A DNA stretch of 64,000 nt from Haliscomenobacteraceae bacterium (GCA_947501115.1 CANMVX010000009.1:43957-107956); one strand, 5' to 3'; counted from the stretch's first letter, positions 9,259 to 20,388 are shown. Numbers and translations: made by a program. The notes: generated by a model from the sequence alone, not told the origin.

Positions 9259-10395
9259 TCAATTGGCCCCCTCATCCGAGAGCGCTTGAAGCATCGCTTT
9301 GATATAGCCATAACAAAAGGAGAAAGCCTGGTCTTGAGAACCTTCTAAATGATGGTGGGGAACATGGTCCGGCATAATCATACCATCAAAACCGACATCA
9401 CGTAGTGCACGTATCACCTGAAAGAAATTCATTTCACCATTATCGGGATAAACCTCCATAAAATTATTGAAAGCACCTTTAATATTCCTTAGGTGAACAT
9501 TAAAAATTTGTTTTCGATCCCCAAAATATTTTATAATTGGGAAAATATCATTTTTGGGGTCTTTTAAACCTTCTGCAATGGAACCGATACAAAAATTAAA
9601 GCCATGATAAGGGCTTTTGGAAAGGTTAGCAAATCGTTTCATACCTTCGAAAACTTCAGGACTATTCCAACGCATGATACCTCTATAAGCAGCTGGTACT
9701 GGTGGATCGGCGATATGATTTGCCAATTTAACCTTGTATTCTTCCGCAACAGGCAAACAATGTTCCAACATATAAGTGATACGTTCAAAAATCTGTTCAA
9801 TAGATACATCGCCAGCCACCGTTTTGGGTTGGTTCATTTTCAGAGCATCCGCATAGTTCCAGGTGGAATACTCGGCATTGCCTCTTTTGGGGTCAATGGT
9901 TTTACCAGTGCGTAAAACCGGCAGAATAGTGGTATTGTAATTCAATACTTTAATCCCTGATTTGGCTGCAACCTGAATCATTTGTTGTAGCATTTCAATC
10001 TCCCGGTCCCGTTCCGGACTTTTACCCAACATAATATTTGGTAAAAGTTGTTTATCTATGCCCGCTGAAGTTAATGGCCAGTGATAGGCATCAAGGCTGA
10101 TTCCATATTTTTCACATGCATCCCGTTTTGCCAGAGAATCATCTAAATCCCAACCTTTTCCTTCGATAAACTTAGGCATACCGCCATCTATATTATAAAC
10201 TCCATGCCGGGCTTTAAATTCCAGATTTTCGATGGTTGTGCCACCTGATTGACAACCTACTTTCATTAAAACCTGTTTTTTAGGTAGATTTTCAGGATTA
10301 TTGCCAGGGTTAGCCATAGCTTGTTTGGCCCCAAATATGGTTGGTAAAATGGCACCAACGGTCATTGTTTTAATTACATTCCTACGTTTCATCAC
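9259..10395 (-). CDS. Tat-signal TIM-barrel protein, mannonate dehydratase-like
   Basis: N-terminal MMKRRNVIKTMTVGAILP Tat-like signal; HLRNIKGAFNNFMEVYPDNGEMNFFQVIRALRDVGFDGMIMPDHVP resembles UxuA-type proteins. Confidence 0.75.
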   Translation of the reverse strand: MMKRRNVIKTMTVGAILPTIFGAKQAMANPGNNPENLPKKQVLMKVGCQSGGTTIENLEFKARHGVYNIDGGMPKFIEGKGWDLDDSLAKRDACEKYGISLDAYHWPLTSAGIDKQLLPNIMLGKSPERDREIEMLQQMIQVAAKSGIKVLNYNTTILPVLRTGKTIDPKRGNAEYSTWNYADALKMNQPKTVAGDVSIEQIFERITYMLEHCLPVAEEYKVKLANHIADPPVPAAYRGIMRWNSPEVFEGMKRFANLSKSPYHGFNFCIGSIAEGLKDPKNDIFPIIKYFGDRKQIFNVHLRNIKGAFNNFMEVYPDNGEMNFFQVIRALRDVGFDGMIMPDHVPHHHLEGSQDQAFSFCYGYIKAMLQALSDEGAN

Positions 10396-10449
10396 ACACG
10401 AAATTTGTGGTTTAAGAAATTTGATTTATTGGCAAATAATAAAATATTA

Positions 10450-11940
10450 TTAAACCATTGGATAAAAATGAGCAGCAATCATCGTCAAAACAAGTCCTGA
10501 CAGACCCATTATAGTTTGCATGGGTGCAATAGTTTTCATGGCTTCCTGTTCAGTTAAATTACTTGTTTTACACATGATCCAAAATCCGGCATCATTCATC
10601 CAGGGTATCAGTTTTGCGCCAGCACCAATGGCCAGACATAGGTAAACCGGATGAAAGCCCAGATTTGCATTTTGTGCCATACCAGCCAAAATGCCTGCTG
10701 CGGTAATTAAGGCTACGGTGGCTGATCCTTGAGCTGTTCTGACTACTGCGGTTATAAAAAAAGCCAATGGAATCAGCGCCATTTGATAATCTTTTGTCAA
10801 GTCAGCAATTCGACCGCTAATACCCGTTTGTTGTAACATACCCCCAAAGGCACCGCCTGCAGCTGTTATTAGAATAATACCTCCACCTGTCATCAATGCA
10901 TTTTGGGTAAAAGCCGTCATCGCTGATTTATCGCTTTTTTTCTGATAGGCTAAAACCAAAAGAGCAAATACAGCTCCCATAAATAAAGCAATATTTTTAT
11001 CCCCAAAAAACAAAACCACTTCCATAACACCATTTAAAAAACCAGAGGAAGTCAAGGGTCCATCGGATGTATGAAACGCTTCCACAGCCGAGCGTATGCA
11101 AATAGTAACTAAAGGAAATACAGCGGGTAAAAGGGCTAAACTTAATCTTGGTAAATCCTTATCACTTTTATTCGCAATGGCCGCAATATCCTCCAAACGG
11201 GCATCTGGCGAATCTCTTAAGGTAATAGTAGTATTTCTATTTAACCATAGGGCTACAAAATAACCAATGGTAATGGTACAAAGACCTAATAAAGTTCCAC
11301 AAACCATCATCAATCCAATGGGAACATTCAATGCACCGATTAAAAATAAAGGACCGGGAGATGGCGGAACAAACGAATTTGCCATAACGCCACCGGCAAT
11401 GACAGATAAAGCTAATAGCAGATAATTTTTTCCAATGCGCATACTCATTGCCTTCGCTAACGGCATCATTAAGAAAATAACGGTATCCACGAACACGGGA
11501 ATGGTTAAAAAGAAACTACTTAAAATGAAACCGATAGCGGAATGCTTTTCACCTGTCACTTTCAGCATGGCCCGAATTATTCTTTCTGCGGCACCACTAT
11601 CGAGCATTGATTTTCCAATGATAGCTGCCATCGCAATCAAAATACCAATTTTAGCACAAGTATTTCCAAATTCAGTGCCAATACGTTCTCCAATACTTTT
11701 ATGTGACAACTTCAATGCTTCAGCAGCAGCTGTTCCTTTGGCCAGATAAAACTGTTCAACAGCTATGGTTGGCGTCAATAAAGCCACAGCTACAGCGGCT
11801 AATAATAAGGCTAAAAACGGATGGAGTTTTAATCCAATAATACCTCCAACTACAATTACAATGCCTACTAACAAGATAAAAATAGGGTCTGTCATGTGGG
11901 ATTTTATTTTTTGATTTTCATTTTTTAATTCGAAAATCAT
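10450..11940 (-). CDS. Gluconate:H+ symporter (GntP family)
   Basis: Many TM segments; FVPPSPGPLFLIGALNVP and AQGSATVALITAAGI signatures of GntP permeases. Confidence 0.88.
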   Translation of the reverse strand: MIFELKNENQKIKSHMTDPIFILLVGIVIVVGGIIGLKLHPFLALLLAAVAVALLTPTIAVEQFYLAKGTAAAEALKLSHKSIGERIGTEFGNTCAKIGILIAMAAIIGKSMLDSGAAERIIRAMLKVTGEKHSAIGFILSSFFLTIPVFVDTVIFLMMPLAKAMSMRIGKNYLLLALSVIAGGVMANSFVPPSPGPLFLIGALNVPIGLMMVCGTLLGLCTITIGYFVALWLNRNTTITLRDSPDARLEDIAAIANKSDKDLPRLSLALLPAVFPLVTICIRSAVEAFHTSDGPLTSSGFLNGVMEVVLFFGDKNIALFMGAVFALLVLAYQKKSDKSAMTAFTQNALMTGGGIILITAAGGAFGGMLQQTGISGRIADLTKDYQMALIPLAFFITAVVRTAQGSATVALITAAGILAGMAQNANLGFHPVYLCLAIGAGAKLIPWMNDAGFWIMCKTSNLTEQEAMKTIAPMQTIMGLSGLVLTMIAAHFYPMV

Positions 11941-12008
11941 TAGGGTTAAAGATCGGTTTCAGGTTAGTGGACACTTAAGCATCCTATTTTTGATTCAAAA
12001 TAATCATC

Positions 12009-13319
12009 CTACCAACGAACAGGTTTAAATTTCCAATTCGGGATTTTTTTCTGCATTTCAGGTTCATCATCCCGTTTTGTCAATCCGCAACGAAGATAAT
12101 TTTGATGCAAATTTGCTAAAGCCTGTCTGTCAAGTTCGACACCAAGTCCGGGTGCTGAAGGAACTGCTACAGAACCCTCTTCAAATGTCAATCGACCCCC
12201 AATGATAACTTCGTCAGATTGCCATGGGTAATGAGTATCTAAAGCGTATTTTAAATTTGGAATAGCCCCACCTAAATGAACCATTGCTGCCAAAGAAATG
12301 CCGAGATGACTATTGGAATGCATGGATAAATCCCGTCCGAAAGTATCACAAACGGTGGTCAATTCCATGGAGGAACGCAAACCACCCCAGAAATGATGGT
12401 CACTTAATATAATATCTTCTGATCCAATAGCAATACTATTAGGTATATCTTGAAATGACGTGGTGCACATATTGGTGGCTAAAGGAGTTTTCAATGCCTT
12501 CCTTACTTTTGCCATATTTTTTTGACCTCTTGTGGGGTCTTCCAGATATTCCAACACCCCTTCCATTTCTTTACCATATTTGATTGAGGTACTGACTTTC
12601 CACAAAGCATTTGGATCGAAACGCAATGGAACATCGGGCCCAAACGCTTTGTGTAAAGCAAGAATGGTATCAACTTCAACACGAGGATTAAAAACACCTC
12701 CTTTCAATTTAAGGGATTTAAATCCAAAGGATTTGCACATGGCTTTAGCCTGAACCACCATTTCGTCTGGAGTCAAAGCATTCGCTTGACGTGCAGCGGC
12801 CCAACCAGTTGCATTGGGGTCAATGCCAAATTCAAGCGGGCCCCCAGCGCCTTCATATTTGTAGAATAAATAAGCAGAAAAAGGAACGGCATCTCTCCTT
12901 TTTCCACCTAACAAGTCAACGATTGGACGATTAACTATTTTACCAATAATATCCATGCAAGCCACCTCAATGGAGCTAAATACATGAACAACCGTTCTTT
13001 GATCCCACGGAGTAAATCCTCTGTCTGTCGGTTTTTCCTTACCAAATTCGGCTTGTAAAATATCCTTTATATGGTTTAACTGAAAAGGATCTTGTCCGAT
13101 AATCAAGCGTTTGCTTCGTTCTAATGCCTTATCGATATCTATATTCCCTGGAATTTCACTAATACCAACTATATTATCATCTGTTACTAATTCCACAATA
13201 GTTCTTAAGGCATAGGGCGCATGTAGTCCTGCCGCATTGAGTAAAGGTGGATCCACTACAGCGATAGGTGTAATGTTAAATTCCTTTATTTTAGGACCTG
13301 GCTGGCTTTTTATTGTCAT
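12009..13319 (-). CDS. gudD: Glucarate dehydratase (enolase superfamily)
   Basis: Sequence pattern of GudD (ISEIPGN, FKSLKLKGGVFNP, RFDPNALW, EDPTRGQ, TNMCTTSFQDIP, DHHFWGGLRSS). Confidence 0.9.
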   Translation of the reverse strand: MTIKSQPGPKIKEFNITPIAVVDPPLLNAAGLHAPYALRTIVELVTDDNIVGISEIPGNIDIDKALERSKRLIIGQDPFQLNHIKDILQAEFGKEKPTDRGFTPWDQRTVVHVFSSIEVACMDIIGKIVNRPIVDLLGGKRRDAVPFSAYLFYKYEGAGGPLEFGIDPNATGWAAARQANALTPDEMVVQAKAMCKSFGFKSLKLKGGVFNPRVEVDTILALHKAFGPDVPLRFDPNALWKVSTSIKYGKEMEGVLEYLEDPTRGQKNMAKVRKALKTPLATNMCTTSFQDIPNSIAIGSEDIILSDHHFWGGLRSSMELTTVCDTFGRDLSMHSNSHLGISLAAMVHLGGAIPNLKYALDTHYPWQSDEVIIGGRLTFEEGSVAVPSAPGLGVELDRQALANLHQNYLRCGLTKRDDEPEMQKKIPNWKFKPVRW

Positions 13320-13386
13320 TATTAAAATTTAAGATAATTAATGCCATAAGAAAATAAAATTGACATAGATATAAAAGGGATATATG

Positions 13387-14913
13387 TCACTTTTTATCCC
13401 ACCAAACTCTGGTATCCATCACATTTGGTCCTTGTTTAGCTATAGCTGCCTCCACATTCTTTTTATTGACATTTAATTCAGCATCTGTATAGGTTAAACG
13501 ACGGATAAAAGTTTCTGTCTTCAGGTCTTTACCTGGGAAGTTATTTGGGGTTAAAACGGGAAAATCACTTCGACGGAAATTAGCCCATGCTTCTGGTCCA
13601 TTCAGGAACGAGGCAACCCAATATTGAGTATTAATCTGTTCCAGCTCCTTTCCAGTTGTCAACGTATTTGCTGCTGTAAAAGCAGAGATTGAAGCAGCTG
13701 GTATCGCAGAACTTGTTCCATAACTAGCATATTGCTCCATATTAGCTCTAATACCATTGGCATAAAATGCTTTAGCATCTCCAGTGGTCCAGCCTCTAAA
13801 AGCGGCCTCGGCCAATAACAACTGTGTTTGTGCATGTGTAATTATGAAGCTTGGCGCATTAAGACCTGCCATACGATTACGGTCAAGCTGGCTGTAATCC
13901 CATAGACTTTGTAAACCACTAGCTTTGGCAATAGGTGCAATAGTCGTATTATCATAACCCTGAGGTGCACCTATTTGAACTGAAGTATCCCTGTTGGCTC
14001 TTGTTTCCACCTGTTGAGCTCCACTCGTGGCCCCGACATATCGAACGGCTATAGCTGCTAAACGAGGATCTTTATTGATTCTTAGATATTTAACAAAATC
14101 ATCAGAGAGGTAAAAGAAGGCTGATTGTCCGCCATTGAGTTGAGCGCCGACAGGATTGGCATAATTGGCATTATGCACCAGAATGGCATTATCGCTATTG
14201 GAGGTCATTAATCCACCTGTAACTGCTTTTTTTACAAATTCAGAAGCCCTGGCAGGATTCACCTTAGACAAACGCATAGCAGCACGAAGCAAAAGTGAGT
14301 TACCTAATCTGCGCCATTTGGTAATATCACCAGCGTATAAGACGTCATTAGTAACTCTCGGTTTTGCTGCATCTAAGGCAATGGAGGCCTTTTCCAATTC
14401 ATTTAAAATATCTGTGTAAATGGCTTCCTGAGTCTCATAAATGGGTGCAGAAATACCTTTCAAAAAATTTTGACCCGCTTCCGAATAGGGAATATCTCCG
14501 TACGTATCTGTTAAAACCATGAAAGCATGAGCTTTCCAAATACGAATCATATTATATAAATTTGAACGTGCGGGAACATCCTGAGCCTGTGAAAGGCCGT
14601 CCACCAAACCTTTTATTACCGATTGATAATACCGGTCCCAGTTTGAGGAAGAAAGGCTTCGATTATCTTGATTAAAATTAGCCCCTGCGCCAGAACCTGT
14701 GAAGGGTGTAATCATCTGTTTTACGATAGTTGTCTCATAATTCAGATTATTATAAACGGGTGCACTATTTACAATAGCTGAATTTAGCTGTAATGCAGGA
14801 TCAATCTTGGTTAAAGCCGTAGGATTAATATTCATTTCATCAAAACCTTTGTCACATGAAGTGGCAAAAAGGTAGCAAACCAGAATGAGAAAATAGGGTG
14901 TTATATTTTTCAT
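13387..14913 (-). CDS. SusD/RagB-family lipoprotein (SusD-like_2 type)
   Basis: Signal with lipobox (CYLFATSCDKGFDEMNINP), SusD-like helical pattern, adjacent to SusC. Confidence 0.88.
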   Translation of the reverse strand: MKNITPYFLILVCYLFATSCDKGFDEMNINPTALTKIDPALQLNSAIVNSAPVYNNLNYETTIVKQMITPFTGSGAGANFNQDNRSLSSSNWDRYYQSVIKGLVDGLSQAQDVPARSNLYNMIRIWKAHAFMVLTDTYGDIPYSEAGQNFLKGISAPIYETQEAIYTDILNELEKASIALDAAKPRVTNDVLYAGDITKWRRLGNSLLLRAAMRLSKVNPARASEFVKKAVTGGLMTSNSDNAILVHNANYANPVGAQLNGGQSAFFYLSDDFVKYLRINKDPRLAAIAVRYVGATSGAQQVETRANRDTSVQIGAPQGYDNTTIAPIAKASGLQSLWDYSQLDRNRMAGLNAPSFIITHAQTQLLLAEAAFRGWTTGDAKAFYANGIRANMEQYASYGTSSAIPAASISAFTAANTLTTGKELEQINTQYWVASFLNGPEAWANFRRSDFPVLTPNNFPGKDLKTETFIRRLTYTDAELNVNKKNVEAAIAKQGPNVMDTRVWWDKK

Positions 14914-14961
14914 TTTCTTTTGTTTTCGACAGTTTATTTTTTAAAAAAGCAAATAAGTTGG

Positions 14962-17900
14962 TTAAAATTTCACGTTCAAATTAATTCCGATATTACGGGT
15001 AACTGGCAAACCGGTTGCTTCTAAACCAACCAGGTTATCTGAAGGGAAACCAAATTGTTCAGGGTGAATATTATCGACCCATTTTTTCAAAACGGCTATA
15101 TTATTTGCAACGATACTTAATTTGGCGCCTTTCACAAACTTGATATTTTTAACCAATTTACTAAAATTGTAACCGAAGGTGATTTGGCGTAATTGCCAAA
15201 GTCCGGCATTGGCGACAAATTCCTCCGCAATATTAGATGCTCTTACGGTTTCATAAAAGGCTTGAACGCCCGACTTGACGGTATTGACTTCCCCTTTGCT
15301 GTTCACCCCGTCCCCGATAACAAAATTCTCGGCTCTTCCCACCAGCGTACCTTTGTGCAAACCATGTCTCCAGGCATTAAAATTGGTTCCTGAAATCATT
15401 TTATGACCTAATTTAAAGTCAATTAAGACAGATAGGTCAAAACCTTTATAGTTGAAAATATTTGTAAAACCACCTACATACACTGGTACGGCACTTCCAA
15501 AAGCTATTTGAGTGGCAGTACGCAAAGGGCGACCATTTCCAGCGTCAAAAATTTGTTTACCTGAAGCATCCCTGAGATAGCCGAAACCATATAATTGCCC
15601 TAATGGCTGACCGACAACCTGACGTAATTCACCCGTAAATTCACCCGTTCCAACAGTAATTTCACTTAATCCACCTAAATCCAATACCTCTGACTTATTA
15701 TAAGCAAAGTTGACCACGGAATTCCATTTGAAATTAGTTGTATTTACGGCATCCACATCAATTAACAATTCAACCCCTTGATTTCGGCTTTTACCAACAT
15801 TAACCAATTCCGTTAAAAATCCACCTGCATTAGATGCTTGTTTACGTAATATTTGGTCAGATGATAGTTTATCATAATAAGAAATATCAATCCCAAGTCG
15901 ATAATCAAATAATTTTAATTCCACGCCAGCTTCTTTTTCAGAAACCCTCATTGGGCGCAAATTAGCGTTGGGTACAACGGAGCCTGCAATACTACCAAGT
16001 GGTGAAGTTCCAAATAATTGAGTATTGATATTATAGAATAAATTATTTGAATATGGCTGAACATCGGTATCACTGCCCACTTCAGCATAAGCAGCCCGTA
16101 TTTTTGCAAAACTCAACCAGGAAGGCAGTTTATCTCTAAGAGCCTGGGATAAAACAAAACTTGCAGTGAGTGAAGGATAAATAATGCTACGATTTTCAGG
16201 AGAAAGTGTTGAAAACCAATCATTTCTTGTCGTTCCATTAATGAATAACACATCATTATAAGACAATTCTGCCGATCCATATAAGGAATTTACCTGTCGT
16301 TCAGAAAAATCATAAATAGGATCTTTTGCACGACCATTACTTAAAGAATACAAATCCCTTACAAAAAAATCTTGTACGAGTACATTAAGCCTGCTGATTT
16401 TACGATACATCTGATTCCCTCCTGCAGAAACATTTAAGCCTACTTTACCAAAAGTCTTATTTGCTCCCACCAAAAAGTCAGCATTTAGCTCCCTAACTGT
16501 TCTTGAATCCTGTACATATTGGCCGTTTACGAAACCTGCAGGAGCTGCCACCTGACGTTGTGTTCCTGTAGGTAAATTGTATTCCTGTTCACGAGCATAA
16601 TAATCCTGCCCAACACGTGCCTGAACATATAACCAATCTGTTACATTATATCTACCTGTAATGTTTCCAAAAACACGATCATTGGAAATTCTATCAAATC
16701 TTTTAAGGGCGAAATAAGGATTTGTCCTATTGGTAAAACGAGACCATACCGTTTCATTTCCATTTGCATCTTCTGCATTTTCTTTCAATAATGCCAGTGG
16801 CATTGAGTTGGCCATGCTAAAGATGACAACGGGACTGAAATCTTGTTCTGCAATATTTGGAGGGTTAATCCGGTTTTCATTTGAATAATTTATATTACCA
16901 GATATAATTAGATTTTTTGCAAAAGTTTGATTAAAACCCAGGTTTACCGTTTTGCGATTATAACCGGAACCTTCTAAAATAGCCGTATTACCTAATTGGG
17001 AACCTGAAAGACTAAAACCACCATTCTGACCACCAGAAGAAATAGTTAACGTATTTGTCAAGGTACTACCTTCTCTGTAAAATTGGTTAATAATTCCTCT
17101 TTGTGGTTCGTAAGGAGCTGTAATATTGTTAAATAAGGTATGCGTCATTCCGGGTTGAAATTTTTCACCAAAACTCCACTGACCCGACGTTGGAAATGCG
17201 GTGGTAGGCCGGACGCCATTCTCACCCTGACCATATTCATATTGATAATCGGTATAATCTAAAGGTTTTTCATTGGTATAATTGGCATTATAGGTTATGG
17301 ATACTCCTTGACCTTTTGCCCCCGATTTAGTGGTAATCATTATGACCCCGTCTTTTGCACGGGAGCCATAGAGAGCAGAGGCTGCCGCACCTTTTAAGAC
17401 CGTCATATTTTCAATATCATCCGGATTGATACTACTTAGGCCATCCCCACCATCGGAAGTTCTATTTGAGCCTCTTTCTGCCACATCACCCCTTGCACCA
17501 TTATTTGTATTGTCAATAGGTACTCCATTTACAACTATTAAAGGAGAGTTATTACCTCCAAATGAAGACTGACCTCTAATACGAATTTTACTGGTTCCAG
17601 CCGCACCCGATCCAAGGGATGTAATATTTACGCCAGCAATTTTACCCTGTAAAGCATTCATAAAATTGACGCTCCTATTTACAGCGACATCTTCCCCGCC
17701 AACAGACGCTGTGGCATAACCCAAACTTTTAGTTTGCTTTTTGACACCTAAGGCGGTTACCACCACTTCCTCCAATTCTCTACCTTCCTTTAGTTGAATA
17801 TTAATTGTATTCCTTCCTTCTATTGGAATATTTTGTGTTTGATAGCCTATAAAGCTGATGATTAAATTTCCATTAACTTCATTATCATCAATTTGTAACA

Positions 17901-18441
17901 CATATTTTCCGTCAATATCAGTGGATACACCCTTAGAAGTACCCTCTAACAGGATGGTCGCTCCAATAAGAGGTTCATTACTTTCGTCGGTAATTGTGCC
18001 GGAAATAGTAAAGATAGGTGGACGAATTACTGAGATAATATTTTCCTTTTGTCGCTCCAGCATAGAAAAACCAGGCGAGATCGCACTTCTCAAACGGCTA
18101 AGAATTATTTGTTGTGCATCTGCTTCATAAACAATACCTAATGGTTTAAGGACATTTGATAAAACATCGGCCAAACGTTGATTATTTGCTTCAACCGTTA
18201 CTTTATGACTCGTTTGAATTTCGCGGTGATTGTAAATAAACCTGGCCTTCGTTCGCTGTTCTATGGTTACAAGAACGGTCTTCAGGTTTTCGTTGGTTAG
18301 TTTAATGGAAAGTTTTTCGTCTAAAACCCCTTGACCATTGAGGCTATTGGCCTGAATGATTCCAGCCGTGGCAATCAAAACCAAAATTTGGGTAAATGTA
18401 ATTTTCATCACTTTGAAAAGAAAATCTGTTTTCGTTTTCAT
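14962..18441 (-). CDS. SusC/RagA-family TonB-linked outer-membrane transporter with N-terminal STN domain
   Basis: STN region, carboxypeptidase-like domain (ISGTITDESNEPLIGATILLEGTSKGVSTDIDGKY), plug (LEEVVVTALGVKKQTKSLGYA), C-terminal barrel. Confidence 0.95.
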   Translation of the reverse strand: MKTKTDFLFKVMKITFTQILVLIATAGIIQANSLNGQGVLDEKLSIKLTNENLKTVLVTIEQRTKARFIYNHREIQTSHKVTVEANNQRLADVLSNVLKPLGIVYEADAQQIILSRLRSAISPGFSMLERQKENIISVIRPPIFTISGTITDESNEPLIGATILLEGTSKGVSTDIDGKYVLQIDDNEVNGNLIISFIGYQTQNIPIEGRNTINIQLKEGRELEEVVVTALGVKKQTKSLGYATASVGGEDVAVNRSVNFMNALQGKIAGVNITSLGSGAAGTSKIRIRGQSSFGGNNSPLIVVNGVPIDNTNNGARGDVAERGSNRTSDGGDGLSSINPDDIENMTVLKGAAASALYGSRAKDGVIMITTKSGAKGQGVSITYNANYTNEKPLDYTDYQYEYGQGENGVRPTTAFPTSGQWSFGEKFQPGMTHTLFNNITAPYEPQRGIINQFYREGSTLTNTLTISSGGQNGGFSLSGSQLGNTAILEGSGYNRKTVNLGFNQTFAKNLIISGNINYSNENRINPPNIAEQDFSPVVIFSMANSMPLALLKENAEDANGNETVWSRFTNRTNPYFALKRFDRISNDRVFGNITGRYNVTDWLYVQARVGQDYYAREQEYNLPTGTQRQVAAPAGFVNGQYVQDSRTVRELNADFLVGANKTFGKVGLNVSAGGNQMYRKISRLNVLVQDFFVRDLYSLSNGRAKDPIYDFSERQVNSLYGSAELSYNDVLFINGTTRNDWFSTLSPENRSIIYPSLTASFVLSQALRDKLPSWLSFAKIRAAYAEVGSDTDVQPYSNNLFYNINTQLFGTSPLGSIAGSVVPNANLRPMRVSEKEAGVELKLFDYRLGIDISYYDKLSSDQILRKQASNAGGFLTELVNVGKSRNQGVELLIDVDAVNTTNFKWNSVVNFAYNKSEVLDLGGLSEITVGTGEFTGELRQVVGQPLGQLYGFGYLRDASGKQIFDAGNGRPLRTATQIAFGSAVPVYVGGFTNIFNYKGFDLSVLIDFKLGHKMISGTNFNAWRHGLHKGTLVGRAENFVIGDGVNSKGEVNTVKSGVQAFYETVRASNIAEEFVANAGLWQLRQITFGYNFSKLVKNIKFVKGAKLSIVANNIAVLKKWVDNIHPEQFGFPSDNLVGLEATGLPVTRNIGINLNVKF

Positions 18442-18582
18442 ACTATTATAAGGTGTTTAGTTAATATTAAAATTGACTTTCCTTACTGATAGCAAAACAT
18501 TATTTCAGATACTCGTTTAGAAACAAATTTTTATAAAAATATTTTTTTTGAAGGATTTTAGGAAAAAAAGTAGATTTTTCAA

Positions 18583-19674
18583 TTATTTCAAACAGCCTTC
18601 ACTGTGAATAATTATTTGAGCGTCAGTTTTTTCATACGTTGAATGGGTAATCTTACAAATGAGATCCAATTTTTTGAATAACGATTCATCTGACAGATTA
18701 GCGGTCAAGTAACAATTTTCCATGGCCTTGTTATCAAAAATTACAGTAATGCCATACATTCTCTCTAATAATGAAAAAGCTTCAGAAACAGGCTCTTCAT
18801 CAAAAATAAAATCTGTAATTGGCAAATTGATAAGCGCCACTGGCTGTTCTACAATAGATTTTAGCAGTCGTTCTTCCTGCGTAGAATAATCTACCTTTTG
18901 GTTTGGGGTTAACACAACCCCTACAGATTCCTTATATAAATTTTGTTTTGCCCGCTCCTGGTCTTTTCTGGTATATACAGATACTTTTCCCGTTTTAACC
19001 TCAACAGAAACATTTTTATTTTTCATAGAGTTAACTAAAAAACTCGTACCTAAAACTTGTGTGGATATATGGTCTGTATAAACCCAAAATGGTTTTTTAA
19101 CATTTTTCATTACATCAAAAAATGCTTTTCCTGCTAAATAAACTTCTCTTTTAGTTGACTCAAATTCTTTTGGGTATCTTAAAATACTAAAGGGATATAA
19201 AGTTACCGTGGTACCATCAGCTAAAATTATTTTTTGGATAATGGTGTCTAAATTGCGTTTTTCAATAAAATCGTTATTTGAATTTGAAAATACCGGAGCA
19301 GTTTCCAATTGTTTTTTAGGCACTGTAAAATTAGAAGATACCTGATACCACCAACCCAATGCCAGGAAAAAAAGGATAGATGCCGCAACCCGCCAAAAAG
19401 TTCTTTGCCAAAATGGCTTTAATTGGATGGATTGCCCAGCTACTTCGTCTGTTATCATTTCAAGAGAAGCTTTATCCAAACTCGTATCCTTTTCTTCAAG
19501 AGCATATAAAAATGCTTTAGCCAATTGAACTTTATCAACAAACATTGGATTTTCAAACAGCCAGGTGGTCCAAAAATTTTCAGCTTGTACATCTCTGTCT
19601 ATCACCCATTTACGAAAATATTCATCTTGGGCAAAGTCTTCAAAATCAAATTTGGTATAATCAGTAGTATTCAT
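18583..19674 (-). CDS. FecR-family anti-sigma factor
   Basis: FecR pattern (DGTTVTLYPFSILRYPKEF...REVYLAGKAFFDV, FWVYTDHISTQVLGTSFLV); next to ECF sigma and SusC. Confidence 0.92.
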   Translation of the reverse strand: MNTTDYTKFDFEDFAQDEYFRKWVIDRDVQAENFWTTWLFENPMFVDKVQLAKAFLYALEEKDTSLDKASLEMITDEVAGQSIQLKPFWQRTFWRVAASILFFLALGWWYQVSSNFTVPKKQLETAPVFSNSNNDFIEKRNLDTIIQKIILADGTTVTLYPFSILRYPKEFESTKREVYLAGKAFFDVMKNVKKPFWVYTDHISTQVLGTSFLVNSMKNKNVSVEVKTGKVSVYTRKDQERAKQNLYKESVGVVLTPNQKVDYSTQEERLLKSIVEQPVALINLPITDFIFDEEPVSEAFSLLERMYGITVIFDNKAMENCYLTANLSDESLFKKLDLICKITHSTYEKTDAQIIIHSEGCLK

Positions 19675-19776
19675 TCTATTTGTCGGTAAAAGTCATTTAT
19701 TAAAAAGCAAAACATTAAACACTATCATTCAAACACTCGTTCAACAGATAGCATTATTTATTATCAGATACTTGTT

Positions 19777-20388
19777 TTAAAAAGAAAATTTTAAGAATAA
19801 GCCAATACAAATGATAATCTGCCGCCAATTGTCTTTAAAATTCTTAAATGCGGCCTGTAAATGATTAGAAACTGATTGTTCATTGATGCCCATTATATCT
19901 GCAATTTCAGCCCTTTCCAAATTTTGATAGAATCTTAAATACAAAACTTCCCTTTGTCTTTTTGGTAGTTCGTTAAGTAATTCGCTTACTTTCCGGGTCA
20001 TTTCATTAAGACTTTCTTGTTCAATCAAAAGCCATTCGTGTGAAAAATCTAATAAATCAGCCTCCTTTTCAACTGTATTAGCGTTTTGCTTTTGGTCTAA
20101 TCGTTGCCGCACTTTTTCACGCAACACCTTCCTTCTTACAGAACTTAACAAATAAGCATGGATACTTTGGGGAGACATAATAGTTTCTCTATGCGTCCAA
20201 ATGGCAATAAAGACATCTTGTACGCAATCCTTAACAAATGCCTCATCTTTAACAAATTTGAAACCATAATTTTGCAATAAATTAAAATATTTCTTAATCA
20301 ACTTACCTAAAGCCAATTCACTTCCCTGTTTCATTTGCTGCCAGAGATGCGTTTCATTCACAGGATTTGAAGATGTTGAAAAAGACAT
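19777..20388 (-). CDS. ECF RNA polymerase sigma-70 factor
   Basis: Sigma-70 region 2 and 4 patterns (DCVQDVFIAIW; LPKRQREVLYLRFYQNLERAEIADIMGINEQSVSNHL). Confidence 0.92.
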   Translation of the reverse strand: MSFSTSSNPVNETHLWQQMKQGSELALGKLIKKYFNLLQNYGFKFVKDEAFVKDCVQDVFIAIWTHRETIMSPQSIHAYLLSSVRRKVLREKVRQRLDQKQNANTVEKEADLLDFSHEWLLIEQESLNEMTRKVSELLNELPKRQREVLYLRFYQNLERAEIADIMGINEQSVSNHLQAAFKNFKDNWRQIIICIGLFLKFSF

